In this document: piece by piece, positions 1 through 7,864 of the stretch
How positions within the stretch are numbered: position 1 is the stretch's first letter
How the letters are laid out: each line of letters begins with the position of its first letter
DNA from: a virus
Virus record (IMG/VR): IMGVR_UViG_3300043466_001193
Coordinates: 1-31,705 of that record
Direction: 5' to 3' (one strand)
Length of the DNA stretch: 31,705 bases
The notes under the pieces: generated by a model
What the model saw: only the letters and a program-made list of their open reading frames with translations
Databases searched by the model: none
What the model was told of the DNA's origin: nothing
Position numbers and translations under genes: made by a program

Positions 1-114
1 GGAACAGCTAATAATAGAATAGCCATTTTTAACTCCTCATTAGGTAGAGTAACCTTTGATGCGAATATACCATTTAATCCGGGCGAGACTGTCTGGTGTA
101 TGTGGAAAAACTAA
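1..114 (+). CDS. 3' end of distal tail protein (partial; same gene as 30991-31692)
   Basis: This is the last 37 codons plus stop of the 233-residue tail protein that is complete at 30991-31692, cut by the arbitrary contig start. The reading frame ends in MWKN and TAA at 112-114. It contains the 'IPFNPGETV' segment that is echoed in the next gene. It is not a separate gene. Confidence 0.95.
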   Translation, partial: GTANNRIAIFNSSLGRVTFDANIPFNPGETVWCMWKN

Positions 115-127
115 TGACAACAGAAAA
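1..127. repeat. Direct terminal repeat, left copy
   Basis: These 127 bases are identical to positions 31579-31705, as checked base by base. The repeat cuts through the 3' end of a tail gene and the start of the next gene, and has no inverted ends or mobile-element content. A 127-base overlap is what a de Bruijn assembler with k=127 leaves on a circular contig, so I read it as an assembly join on a circularly permuted genome of 31,578 bp. It could in principle be a true short terminal repeat, but falling inside coding sequence argues against that. Confidence 0.95.
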
Positions 128-365
128 GACATATTATCCAACTGCTGGCACTCATGTTGTAATTGATGCCAGTATCGCCTATATTAAACCTTTAATGGTT
201 AGTCGATCTGGGATGGTGCATAACTTGACTACTAATAGTGGCCTAGTAAATAGTAATGATAACTTTTATTCATATACTAGTGCTACTGGTACATTGACTT
301 TTAATGTAAATTATCCATTTAATCCTGACGAAAGTGTAAATATAATATATGAAACAAATCCTTAA
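114..365 (+). CDS. Small tail-associated protein, paralogue of the upstream protein's C-terminal domain
   Basis: An 83-residue protein starting at ATG 114, which overlaps the upstream stop (TAATG); a GTG at 96 in the same frame would only read into the upstream gene. Its sequence parallels the last ~75 residues of the upstream 233-residue tail protein. Both end in a strand-rich stretch with an N-x-x-(I/Y)PFNP(G/D)E(T/S)V motif, and 11 bases (CCATTTAATCC) are shared at DNA level. I infer a duplicated small beta domain, possibly an adaptor between distal tail and fibre. It overlaps the fibre gene by 17 bases, suggesting translational coupling. I recognise no named family. Confidence 0.8.
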   Translation: MTTEKTYYPTAGTHVVIDASIAYIKPLMVSRSGMVHNLTTNSGLVNSNDNFYSYTSATGTLTFNVNYPFNPDESVNIIYETNP

Positions 366-3300
366 ATTAGTCCTTTTGCTTGTTTTTAGCCAAGTGGCTA
401 TGGCGCAAGCTCCAAGTAATTACACTAATATCAATGGTAGATACCGATGGATAGCTGGTATGTTTGACTCTACGTTCCACATTCCTAAAGGTACAAGTGC
501 AAGTCTTAGAACAGGTGGTTCAACCAATGCCGGTGCATTGTTTTACAATACTACCGACTCTACTGTCTATACTTATACAGGTACGCAGTGGATTAAACTG
601 AGGGGGGTGGTTATTGATACCACTAGTCTAAGTAATCGTATAAACTTAAAGCTCAATATTAGCGACACAGCTTCTATGCTAGCACCGTATTTAAGAAAGG
701 TAGATACTGCTTCATTAAGTAATAGAATTAATCTAAAGCTAAATATCTCTGACACAGCCACTATGTTAGGTAATTACCTTAATAATGTTGGTTATGGTTT
801 GATAAAGGCTGGGCAGATTGTAACAGCCGACTCAGCGACTTTAGCTACTTACTTTCTACGCAGAAAGGATAGTTTAACCACTACAAATCCTTTAGGGTAT
901 GTTACTCGTAAGATTTTAGCCGATACTGCTGCCGCTATTAGATCGGCTGATGCTGGGGGTACAGTAACATCGGTAGGTCTTACCATGCCAGTGGCTTTTA
1001 ATGTCTCTAATAGCCCTGTAACTAGCTCTGGAACCATTGCGGTAACTGGAGCTGGGTTAGCTTCACAATATGTTAGAGGAGATGGTACTTTAGGGGATTT
1101 GCCAACTGGTGGTGGGGGTGGAGCCTCCGTTTCTTATTATATGAATGGCTCTGTCAATCAGGGAACTTTTGGAGGTAATATTTATTACGAATTAAATAAA
1201 AATCCCATCATTGGTGCTGGTACTGATTTTACTATAAATGCTAATGGATATATTGCTCAGTTTTTAACTGATGCAAATGACCCCGCTTTGTTAAATATAC
1301 CCGGTGGTAATTGGAACTTAGAGCTTTATTTCAGTGCATCATCTGGTGGTGGTACACCTTCGTTTTATGTAGAACTTTATAAGTATAATGGTACAACTTT
1401 TACTCTATTAGCATCTAACTCTGGTAGCCCTGAAATAATTACTGGCGGTACTGCCATTGATGCATATTTTACCTCTTTGGCAGTTCCTACTACAACTTTA
1501 GCTTTGACTGATCGCTTAGCTATAAGAGTTTATGTAACTCACGCAGGTCGAACAATTACGCTACACACTGAAAATAGCCATCTTTGCCAAGTAATAACTA
1601 CTTTTACAACTGGCTTAACTGCCTTAAATGGATTGACTGAGCAAGTTCAGTTCTTTACAACTGGAACTACTGGCACAGATTTTAACATATCCTCATCCAT
1701 AGCTACCCATACATTTAACTTACCTACTGCTTCGGCTACAAATAGAGGGGCTTTATCGAGTGCTGATTGGACCACGTTTAACAATAAACTAAATATCTCT
1801 GACACAGCTAATATGCTACTGCCTTATTTGCGTAAGGTAGATACAGCCTCTTTGAGCAATCGCATAAACACTAAGCTAAATATCTCAGACACTTCTACAA
1901 TGCTAGGCAACTACGTTAACAACGTAGGCTATGGCTTGTCTAAGGTTAGCCAAGTGGTAAGTGCTGACTCTGCTACCTTAGCATCCTACTTTTTGAGGAG
2001 AAAGGATAGCTTGACTGCTACCAACTTACTAGGCTATGTAACTGGAAAGATACTGGCTGACACTGCTGCTGCTGTGAGGGCTGCTGCTGGTACGATTGGT
2101 GGGTCAGGAACTACCAACAGAGTGTCTAAATTTACCGCATCAGGAACTATTGGAAATTCCTCTATTGAGGACTCTAGTGTTGTAGGAGTGGCTATGACTA
2201 TATCAAGTTTTGCAAATGTTGGAATAGGTACAGCTACTCCATCATCTAAACTAGAAGTTTCTGGTAATGCAACCATTAAAACAAATTTTGCATCCTTAAA
2301 TTTAGATAATACCACTTCCACTAGTCCTGTTTGGATGAAAATAAACAATGGTGGAGGCAATTACTTAATAGGTGCTGCTAGTAATGTTGGAAGCAGTATC
2401 ATAACCAGCACTTCCCCTTATGCCCTTGTTATCAATGCAGAAAGCTCAAGAGATGTAGTTATAGGAACCAATAATATAGAACGAGTTAGATTTGACTCTA
2501 CTGGTAAGGTAGGGATCGGAACAACGACCATAGATTCAATGCTAACTGTTGCTGAAGGGGCTAGATTCCAAAGAGGTGTTAGAATGTCAGGACTTCCCTC
2601 GGCACCCGGAACTAGAGCTTTAAGAATAGATGCTAACGGTACTATATCAGTAGCCGATACTACTACTGGAGGTGGTGGAGGTATTGGAGGTTCTGGTACA
2701 ATCAATAGACTAGCCAAGTTCACAGCTTCGGGAACGATAGGAAACTCATCTATTGCTGACTCTAGCTCTAGTGTGGCAATGACTATATCTAGCGGGGGAA
2801 ATGTTGGTATAGGTACGACTTCCCCTAGTAGTAAATTTGATTTAGTTAGTTCAACTAATGGTAACGTATTTAGCATTACAGGGTTAGGTGGTACGTTAGC
2901 AAATTTTATAGTACAAGGAAATGGAGAACAAACGATGCGATTTTATAATAATGCATCTACTGGTTCAGCTCGCACATCTATAAAGTTTGCAAATAGATTA
3001 AATACGGATTGGAATTGGATAATGTATAATGATGCTAGTGAGACTGGTGCTAATAATTTCACATTACAGAATCATACAAATGGGGTTGCTTATCATATAA
3101 ATACAAGTAATCAAATAGGAATTGGAACTTTAACTGTCGGTAGCCGCTTCCAAGTCAACGGAAACGCAGCTATCGGATACTCTGCCTCTACTGCTGCTCC
3201 TACAAATGGATTAGCGGTATCTGGTACCTTTTTAGTTGGAACAACTGATGCCACAAATACAGATAAAGCAAGAATAAATAATGATGGAACAAGTGTTTAT

Positions 3301-4890
3301 TCAACAATACGAATGAGTAATGCAAACTCTACTGCCAATATGTATGTTGGTGTAGGGGGTTCAGCAGTTTCAAACACAGCCTTGAGAAACAATGCTTATG
3401 TATGGAATGCAGCAGCGACTGCATTAGCATTTGGAACAAGTGATGTTGAGGCAATGCGCATCACAAGTGGTGGAGCATCTGCCAGCGTTGGAATTGGAAC
3501 ATCTACAATAGGCTCTAAACTCCAAGTCAACGGAAACGCAGCCATAGGATATTCAGCAAGTACCGCAGCACCTACGAATGGTTTAATGGTAGCAGGAAAC
3601 GTAGGAGTGAATGTTACTCCTTCTGCTTGGGCATCTGGTTTTAGAGCGATACAAATCGGAGCAAGAACTGCACTATTTAATAGCGATATAAATATCACAA
3701 CATTAGGAAACAATATTTTCTATGATGGAGTATCCTATAAATATATTACTTCTGCTGCTGGTTCTTCTATTGACTTAGGTGGTAATTATATGACATTTGG
3801 TACGTTAGCAAGTGGAACTGCTGGTGCAACTGCTACGGGAGTTGAAAGAGCAAGAATACATACTGATGGAATATTTTATATTGGTAATGGCGATGTCGCA
3901 GGTTCTCCAAACAATGGTATAGTAAGTGCAACAGGAGGCTCTGGTACAAACGTAGCAGGAGCAGAGTTCCGTATTAGAGGTGGTGCTTCAACAGGTAGTG
4001 GTAATGGTGGTGCAATAACATTTTACACTTCTACTGCTGGAGCATCTGGAACAACTGTAAGAGCGGGAACTGAAAAAATGAGAATAACAAGCGATGGGCA
4101 AGTAACTCTTGCCACAGGTGCTAACGTATCTGCCATTGCTCAAACAGGTTATTCTCTTACAGGCTCAAACGCATCCTCTCTTATAGACCTTGCTGGAACT
4201 TGGAATACCACAGGAAACCCTACTGCTATAAAGTTAAACATCACTAATACGGCTTCGGGTGCAAATTCTTTGCTGATGGATTTGCAGGTCGGGGGAACTC
4301 CTGAGTTTAGAGTTACAAGAACAGGTAATGTAGTCGTTAATGGTTCTACTTCTACTTATCAAATGCACGTTGTAGGAACAGGCTCGTTGCTTGCTTTGGG
4401 TGAGGAGTCATTTACCACAGGCCGCCAGATGCTTTTTGGAATTGATGGTTCTGGTAATGGCGAAATTCAATCCGTTCATCAGGGCACTTCTTACCGCAAT
4501 TTAGCTTTAAATCCATTAGGAGGAAATGTAGGTATCGCCACATCTTCCCCTACTTCAACCTTAAGCGTAAACGGTTCGGTCGCCAAGGCTATAACCACAA
4601 AGACGGCCACTTACACCTTGACCTCTAGCGACCATACTGTTATCTTTAATTTGAATGGTAACGCAACCGCAAACCTGCCAGATGCTACAACTTGCACAGG
4701 TAGAATTTATATGATTAAGATAAACAGAACCAATACTACTGATACGTTGACTATCGATCCTAATGGCACACAAACAATAGATGGGTTTACCACCTATGCC
4801 CTGCAATGTCAATATGCGGTAACAATCCAAAGTGACGGCTCAAATTGGCAAATTGTAGGAGACTTCGGAGCTGGCTTAAATTGTCTTTAA
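349..4890 (+). CDS. Tail fibre / receptor-binding protein with N-terminal Sec signal peptide
   Basis: A 1513-residue repetitive fibre. Residues 1-19 form a classical Sec signal (Lys near the start, hydrophobic LVLLLVF core, AMA before Gln20), which is unexpected for a virion protein. A short 'ALFYNTTDSTVYTYTGTQW' module follows, then two copies of a 100-residue repeat (649-948 and 1786-2085). Between them is a Gly-rich linker and a beta-rich domain (about residues 255-420) that could bind glycan. From about residue 620 come modules marked (V/I)GI(G/A)T at 2218, 2509, 2803, 3115, 3487 and 4528, typical of Bacteroidota fibre and surface proteins. The C-terminus is a beta-rich cap ending SNWQIVG; no S74 intramolecular chaperone is visible. 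It follows the distal tail genes and precedes lysis, the usual fibre position. Host attachment is inferred. Confidence 0.88.
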   Translation: MKQILKLVLLLVFSQVAMAQAPSNYTNINGRYRWIAGMFDSTFHIPKGTSASLRTGGSTNAGALFYNTTDSTVYTYTGTQWIKLRGVVIDTTSLSNRINLKLNISDTASMLAPYLRKVDTASLSNRINLKLNISDTATMLGNYLNNVGYGLIKAGQIVTADSATLATYFLRRKDSLTTTNPLGYVTRKILADTAAAIRSADAGGTVTSVGLTMPVAFNVSNSPVTSSGTIAVTGAGLASQYVRGDGTLGDLPTGGGGGASVSYYMNGSVNQGTFGGNIYYELNKNPIIGAGTDFTINANGYIAQFLTDANDPALLNIPGGNWNLELYFSASSGGGTPSFYVELYKYNGTTFTLLASNSGSPEIITGGTAIDAYFTSLAVPTTTLALTDRLAIRVYVTHAGRTITLHTENSHLCQVITTFTTGLTALNGLTEQVQFFTTGTTGTDFNISSSIATHTFNLPTASATNRGALSSADWTTFNNKLNISDTANMLLPYLRKVDTASLSNRINTKLNISDTSTMLGNYVNNVGYGLSKVSQVVSADSATLASYFLRRKDSLTATNLLGYVTGKILADTAAAVRAAAGTIGGSGTTNRVSKFTASGTIGNSSIEDSSVVGVAMTISSFANVGIGTATPSSKLEVSGNATIKTNFASLNLDNTTSTSPVWMKINNGGGNYLIGAASNVGSSIITSTSPYALVINAESSRDVVIGTNNIERVRFDSTGKVGIGTTTIDSMLTVAEGARFQRGVRMSGLPSAPGTRALRIDANGTISVADTTTGGGGGIGGSGTINRLAKFTASGTIGNSSIADSSSSVAMTISSGGNVGIGTTSPSSKFDLVSSTNGNVFSITGLGGTLANFIVQGNGEQTMRFYNNASTGSARTSIKFANRLNTDWNWIMYNDASETGANNFTLQNHTNGVAYHINTSNQIGIGTLTVGSRFQVNGNAAIGYSASTAAPTNGLAVSGTFLVGTTDATNTDKARINNDGTSVYSTIRMSNANSTANMYVGVGGSAVSNTALRNNAYVWNAAATALAFGTSDVEAMRITSGGASASVGIGTSTIGSKLQVNGNAAIGYSASTAAPTNGLMVAGNVGVNVTPSAWASGFRAIQIGARTALFNSDINITTLGNNIFYDGVSYKYITSAAGSSIDLGGNYMTFGTLASGTAGATATGVERARIHTDGIFYIGNGDVAGSPNNGIVSATGGSGTNVAGAEFRIRGGASTGSGNGGAITFYTSTAGASGTTVRAGTEKMRITSDGQVTLATGANVSAIAQTGYSLTGSNASSLIDLAGTWNTTGNPTAIKLNITNTASGANSLLMDLQVGGTPEFRVTRTGNVVVNGSTSTYQMHVVGTGSLLALGEESFTTGRQMLFGIDGSGNGEIQSVHQGTSYRNLALNPLGGNVGIATSSPTSTLSVNGSVAKAITTKTATYTLTSSDHTVIFNLNGNATANLPDATTCTGRIYMIKINRTNTTDTLTIDPNGTQTIDGFTTYALQCQYAVTIQSDGSNWQIVGDFGAGLNCL
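649..948 (+). repeat. Fibre internal repeat, copy 1 (100 codons)
   Basis: This encodes a block beginning KLNISDTASML and ending around AAAIRSA. By my count it matches copy 2 (1786-2085) at 84 of 100 residues, but many shared residues use different codons. Each copy holds two KLNISDT half-motifs, so the block is itself internally repeated. It probably forms a repeated shaft segment. Confidence 0.85.
1786..2085 (+). repeat. Fibre internal repeat, copy 2 (100 codons)
   Basis: Second copy of the 100-residue fibre block, in the same frame as copy 1 at 649-948 and ending AAAVRAA. Most of the 16 substitutions are conservative (L/V, I/V, T/S, S/A). Silent changes are frequent, indicating an old duplication kept by selection on protein sequence. 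Confidence 0.85.
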
Positions 4891-4909
4891 TAATTAAATA
4901 AAATATAAA

Positions 4910-5293
4910 ATGAAAAAACTACTCCTAATTCTGGCTATCGTTACTTCCCTTACATCCTACAGCCAAATCTCTGCTGGCACCGCAAGCCCCACAAACGACA
5001 CCTTAGTTGTGGTACCTTATGCAATCTTGATTCAGCCTATCCTAATCAATGCCTTGACTAAGGACACAGCCTTTCAAGTGATGTGGAATGTGCAAAGCAT
5101 TACAAGGGATACTGCTCAGGGAAGTCCTTGCAATGTAACTTTTTACAATCGCCAAGGGAATGGTATTTACACAGCTTATTGCTTTATACCAAAGGAAATC
5201 ATTAAAAACTGGGGTACCAGCGATGAGATTATTGATTTGTATATCATAAATTACTTTAATTTAGTACCCATAAACTACAATAAGAAAAAATGA
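4910..5293 (+). CDS. Small exported protein of unknown function
   Basis: A 127-residue protein with a Sec signal: MKK, hydrophobic LLLILAIV core, and a Bacteroidota-style SYSQ cleavage region near residues 17-19. The mature part (~108 residues) is beta-rich with two cysteines (in SPCNV and AYCF) that could form a disulfide after export, and it ends in NKKK. It starts 19 bases after the fibre in an A/T-rich leader without Shine-Dalgarno and overlaps the next ORF by four bases (ATGA). I do not recognise a family. Being exported and next to the fibre, it may act at the cell surface (for example in superinfection exclusion) or join the virion; both ideas are inference. Confidence 0.75.
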   Translation: MKKLLLILAIVTSLTSYSQISAGTASPTNDTLVVVPYAILIQPILINALTKDTAFQVMWNVQSITRDTAQGSPCNVTFYNRQGNGIYTAYCFIPKEIIKNWGTSDEIIDLYIINYFNLVPINYNKKK

Positions 5294-5493
5294 AAAAACT
5301 ACTTCTAATTGCAGCAATTGCTCTTTTGTCCTTTACGACCCAAGAGCCTAAGACAGTAACATTAACATTAACCGTAGATGAGGTAAATCTTATTTACATG
5401 GGCTTAGGTGAGCTACCAGCCAAAGCTAGTGAGCAACTCAGATACAAGATTGCCACAGAGGCTCAAAAGCAACTTAACCCAGAAAAAAAGTAA
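5290..5493 (+). CDS. Small exported protein with LPAK-type phage motif
   Basis: A 67-residue protein. Residues 1-17 are a hydrophobic signal or anchor segment (MKKLLLIAAIALLSF). The rest reads as a beta strand (TVTLTLTVDEV), then 'LGELPAKASEQLRYKI' and a helix ending QLNPEKK. The strand plus LPAK-helix pattern recalls a short domain common in tailed-phage hypothetical proteins, where no signal is normally attached. It starts in the ATGA overlap with the upstream gene and ends one base before the next ATG, so it belongs to the lysis-side operon. Function unknown. Confidence 0.72.
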   Translation: MKKLLLIAAIALLSFTTQEPKTVTLTLTVDEVNLIYMGLGELPAKASEQLRYKIATEAQKQLNPEKK

Positions 5494-5715
5494 ATGATGA
5501 CACAGAGCTGGATAATATTTATAGTCGGGCAAGCAGCCGCCTTTGCAATAGCCCTAATTAAAATCTGGAATGACACAGAGGTTAAAATGGCTAGAATGGA
5601 TGAGAAGCTAAAGGTTGCTGAGGATAAGGATGAAATCTTATTTAAAAAGCTCGATCACATATCAGTCCAGCTAACTGAGTTGTCTATTCAATTATCAAAT
5701 AAACAAGACAAATGA
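5494..5715 (+). CDS. Small membrane protein with coiled coil, lysis cassette
   Basis: A 73-residue protein with one N-terminal membrane segment (about residues 5-24, WIIFIVGQAAAFAIALIKIW) followed by a charged coiled-coil helix to the C-terminus (MDEKLKVAEDKDEILFKKLDH and on). A second ATG at 5497 would lose only one residue. The overlap with the holin-like gene and the nearby endolysin point to a lysis accessory role, comparable in plan to small XhlA-type proteins although with the order of membrane segment and coiled coil reversed. It could also be a holin modulator. Confidence 0.7.
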   Translation: MMTQSWIIFIVGQAAAFAIALIKIWNDTEVKMARMDEKLKVAEDKDEILFKKLDHISVQLTELSIQLSNKQDK

Positions 5716-5936
5716 GTAACTTTTTGAACCTTGACTTACAAGACCTGACTAAAGGTTTTGTAGTCGCTTTCTTTAGTGCATCTTTGACTGGCATCGTAGC
5801 TATCTTAGAGACTAGCCAACTGCCACAAATCAGTGATCTAAAGGCCGCTGCCATTGTGGGTCTTACTGCTGGTCTATCCTATTTGTTAAAGAATATCCTG
5901 ACTAACTCTCAGGGCGAACTCTTAAAGAAAGACTGA
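5712..5936 (+). CDS. Putative holin
   Basis: A 74-residue protein with two predicted membrane helices (about residues 14-33 and 45-62), a short polar turn (ETSQLPQISDLK) and a charged tail ending LLKKD. Size, two-helix plan and position immediately before the spanin and endolysin genes fit a small class II-like holin, which would make inner-membrane lesions that release or activate the endolysin. It overlaps the upstream gene by four bases and shares one base with the downstream start (TGATG). Assignment rests on topology and context, not on a diagnostic motif. Confidence 0.7.
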   Translation: MSNFLNLDLQDLTKGFVVAFFSASLTGIVAILETSQLPQISDLKAAAIVGLTAGLSYLLKNILTNSQGELLKKD

Positions 5937-6433
5937 TGCGTGTTTTTGTGTTGGCTGGTTTATTGCTCATGAGTTGCAATCCGGGTAAGAAACTATCAAA
6001 GGCAGAGGCAAGGCTGGCTCAGGCTGGCCGCCTCCCAGCTATTTGTGCCGAGAGGTTTCCTAAAAAGGACACCACTTTTATCAAAGACACCATCACCCAA
6101 ATCGACACTTTTCTATCTGGTGAATATATTTTCGACACAGCCCGAATCAATGACACCTTATATGAGGTTAAGTATAAACCCGTAGTTGTTTATAAGACTA
6201 AATACATAACCAAAGTGGAAAGGGTTGAAGATGTAGCCAAGATAGAGGCTTTGCGTGCCTCTGTGAGCCAATTAGAGGCTAATAGAGCCGCTTTATTGGT
6301 TGAGGTAGGACAATGGAAGGACAAGGCTAAAACCCGCCTAAATTGGCTTATTTTGGCTTTGTGTGTAGCCTTTGGATTTGCTATTCGTAAACCAGTCATG
6401 GCCTTAATAAATTATCGCATCGGAAAATGGTAA
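5936..6433 (+). CDS. Candidate unimolecular spanin (lipoprotein with C-terminal membrane anchor)
   Basis: A 165-residue protein with a lipoprotein signal: MRVFVLAGLLLMSC, lipobox LMSC with lipidation Cys at residue 14. A periplasmic region of ~120 residues follows, with beta-like and then coiled-coil character (IEALRASVSQLEANRAALLVE). A single C-terminal membrane helix (about residues 134-151, LNWLILALCVAFGFAI) and a basic cytoplasmic tail end it. An outer-membrane lipid anchor and an inner-membrane anchor in one chain is the defining plan of u-spanins such as phage T1 gp11, which fuse the two membranes in the last step of lysis. It lies between the holin-like and endolysin genes. No Rz/Rz1 pair is present elsewhere. 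Confidence 0.72.
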   Translation: MRVFVLAGLLLMSCNPGKKLSKAEARLAQAGRLPAICAERFPKKDTTFIKDTITQIDTFLSGEYIFDTARINDTLYEVKYKPVVVYKTKYITKVERVEDVAKIEALRASVSQLEANRAALLVEVGQWKDKAKTRLNWLILALCVAFGFAIRKPVMALINYRIGKW

Positions 6434-6846
6434 CATCAGCCCAAGCACTAAAGAAATACGGAGAGCCTACTCCTAACAATCCACACTTGACTTTATGGGA
6501 TGTGCCTGCTCATTTAGAGATAGGGGTAATCCCAAAGAGACTATATTGCAATAAGGATTTAATCGGTCCTTTATCAGCCGCTTTTAAGGCCCTTATAGAC
6601 ACTGGGTGTGTAAAGGAGCTAAAGACTTGGGATGGCTGCTTTAACATTCGTAAGAAAAGAGGCCTTAGCTCTATGAGCCTGCATTCTTGGGGTATAGCAA
6701 TAGATGTTAATGCTTTTGAGAATGGTCTAGGTCAGCCTGCCAAACTTAGTGCTGGCTTTGTCAAGTGCTTTACCGATAACGGATTTGACTGGGGTGGTAC
6801 TTGGACCCGGAAAGATGGGATGCATTTCCAATTAACCGAGATTTAA
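6427..6846 (+). CDS. Endolysin, peptidase M15 family
   Basis: A 139-residue zinc peptidase of the VanY/Ply500-like M15 type, which cuts peptidoglycan stem peptides or cross-links. The signature SMSLHSWGIAIDVN supplies zinc ligands His86 and Asp93; DGMHFQ near the C-terminus supplies His133 and a probable catalytic acid Asp130. The spacing matches single-domain phage M15 endolysins. There is no signal peptide, so release through a holin is expected. The start overlaps the spanin gene by seven bases. It ends the main late operon; a new promoter follows in the next 45 bases. Confidence 0.92.
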   Translation: MVTSAQALKKYGEPTPNNPHLTLWDVPAHLEIGVIPKRLYCNKDLIGPLSAAFKALIDTGCVKELKTWDGCFNIRKKRGLSSMSLHSWGIAIDVNAFENGLGQPAKLSAGFVKCFTDNGFDWGGTWTRKDGMHFQLTEI

Positions 6847-6878
6847 TTGGCTATCTCGATATTTTGGTTTTAATTTTG
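6847..6878 (+). promoter_or_regulatory. Bacteroidota-type promoter
   Basis: TTG at 6847-6849, a 21-base spacer, and TAATTTTG at 6871-6878, matching the Bacteroidota TTG/TTTG - 19 to 21 - TAnnTTTG pattern. The expected start of transcription (~6885) is only about eight bases before the ATG at 6893. It would give the phosphoesterase group expression independent of lysis genes. Confidence 0.6.
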
Positions 6879-6892
6879 TTAAACCCTTTAAC

Positions 6893-7864
6893 ATGACTAA
6901 AATCTCTGTGGTTAGACAGTATCGGGATAAATATCCTGACTTTCCTAATCTCAAACTGGCTCGGATTATCTATGCCGAGAACAAAGAATTATTTACAACA
7001 GTAGAAACAATAAGAGGTTACATTAGAGAAATTCAAGGGCAAAAAGGCAATGGAGACAGAACAAAGCAGACACACAAACAAGGACCTAGACCTCTCAATC
7101 CCTATAAGCTACCTGAGTCTGATGAGTCAACTTTCGAGCCTTACAATGTCAAGGCCAAGCGAATTCTTGGACTATTCGACATCCATGCCCCCTATCATTC
7201 CATTCCGGCACTAACAGCCGCTCTGGATTATGCGAAGAAAGAAAAGCCCGATGCGGTTATTCTGGGGGGTGATCTATTCGACTTTCATGGCCTTTCTCGT
7301 TTCCTAAAAGACCCACGCAAAAAGAATTTCGCTACCGAGCTATCAATAGGCTGCCAAGTTATTGAGGTTATTCAAAAGACTTTAGATTGCCAGATATACT
7401 TTAAGTTCGGCAACCATGATGAGAGATACCAACATTATCTCTGGCAAAAGCTAGGGGAGCTGCAAGGGGTAGAGGACTTTGAACTAGAGAACCTAATTAA
7501 GAAAAGGGTCTCAGGGGTTAAATTTATTACTGACAAAAGAATCATAAAGGCTAATGAGCTGAATATTGTGCATGGCCACGAATTTGCCAGCTCTATTATC
7601 AGCCCGGTAAACATAGCTAGAGGATTGTATCTTAGGGCTAAAGCCAATACTATATGCGGCCATCACCACAGGTCATCCGAGCACACTGAACAGAATATAG
7701 AGGGTAAGATAGTAACAACTTGGTCGGTGGGTTGTTTATCTGAGTTACATCCCCAATATATGCCGATAAATAGTTGGAATCATGGCTTTATTTTGATAGA
7801 TTTACATGGCACTAAAGAATTTGAGGTAAGAAACAAAAGAATCTGGAAAGGTCAAGTATTATGA
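6893..7864 (+). CDS. Calcineurin-like metallophosphoesterase
   Basis: A 323-residue protein. Residues 1-50 look like a small helical, HTH-like domain, then a polar linker (about 50-85) rich in K, Q and P. The rest carries the metallophosphoesterase motifs in order: D96-x-H98, GGD127, GNHD (N174, H175, D176), HGH (H227, H229) and GHHH (257-259). These ligate two metals for phosphomonoester or diester hydrolysis. The substrate cannot be read from sequence; possibilities include nucleic acid ends or a nucleotide. The DNA-binding-like N-terminus favours nucleic acid, an inference. It leads a short operon after its own promoter and overlaps the next gene by four bases. Confidence 0.85.
   Translation: MTKISVVRQYRDKYPDFPNLKLARIIYAENKELFTTVETIRGYIREIQGQKGNGDRTKQTHKQGPRPLNPYKLPESDESTFEPYNVKAKRILGLFDIHAPYHSIPALTAALDYAKKEKPDAVILGGDLFDFHGLSRFLKDPRKKNFATELSIGCQVIEVIQKTLDCQIYFKFGNHDERYQHYLWQKLGELQGVEDFELENLIKKRVSGVKFITDKRIIKANELNIVHGHEFASSIISPVNIARGLYLRAKANTICGHHHRSSEHTEQNIEGKIVTTWSVGCLSELHPQYMPINSWNHGFILIDLHGTKEFEVRNKRIWKGQVL

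Noticed and set aside
1-127. Insertion-sequence or attachment-site explanation for the end repeat
   Set aside because: No inverted ends, no transposase or integrase, and the repeat is only at the contig ends.
573-4830. Several long minus-strand ORFs within the fibre gene
   Set aside because: They are shadows of the repetitive, low-complexity fibre sequence; compositions are Val/Leu/Pro-skewed and no overlap pattern supports them.
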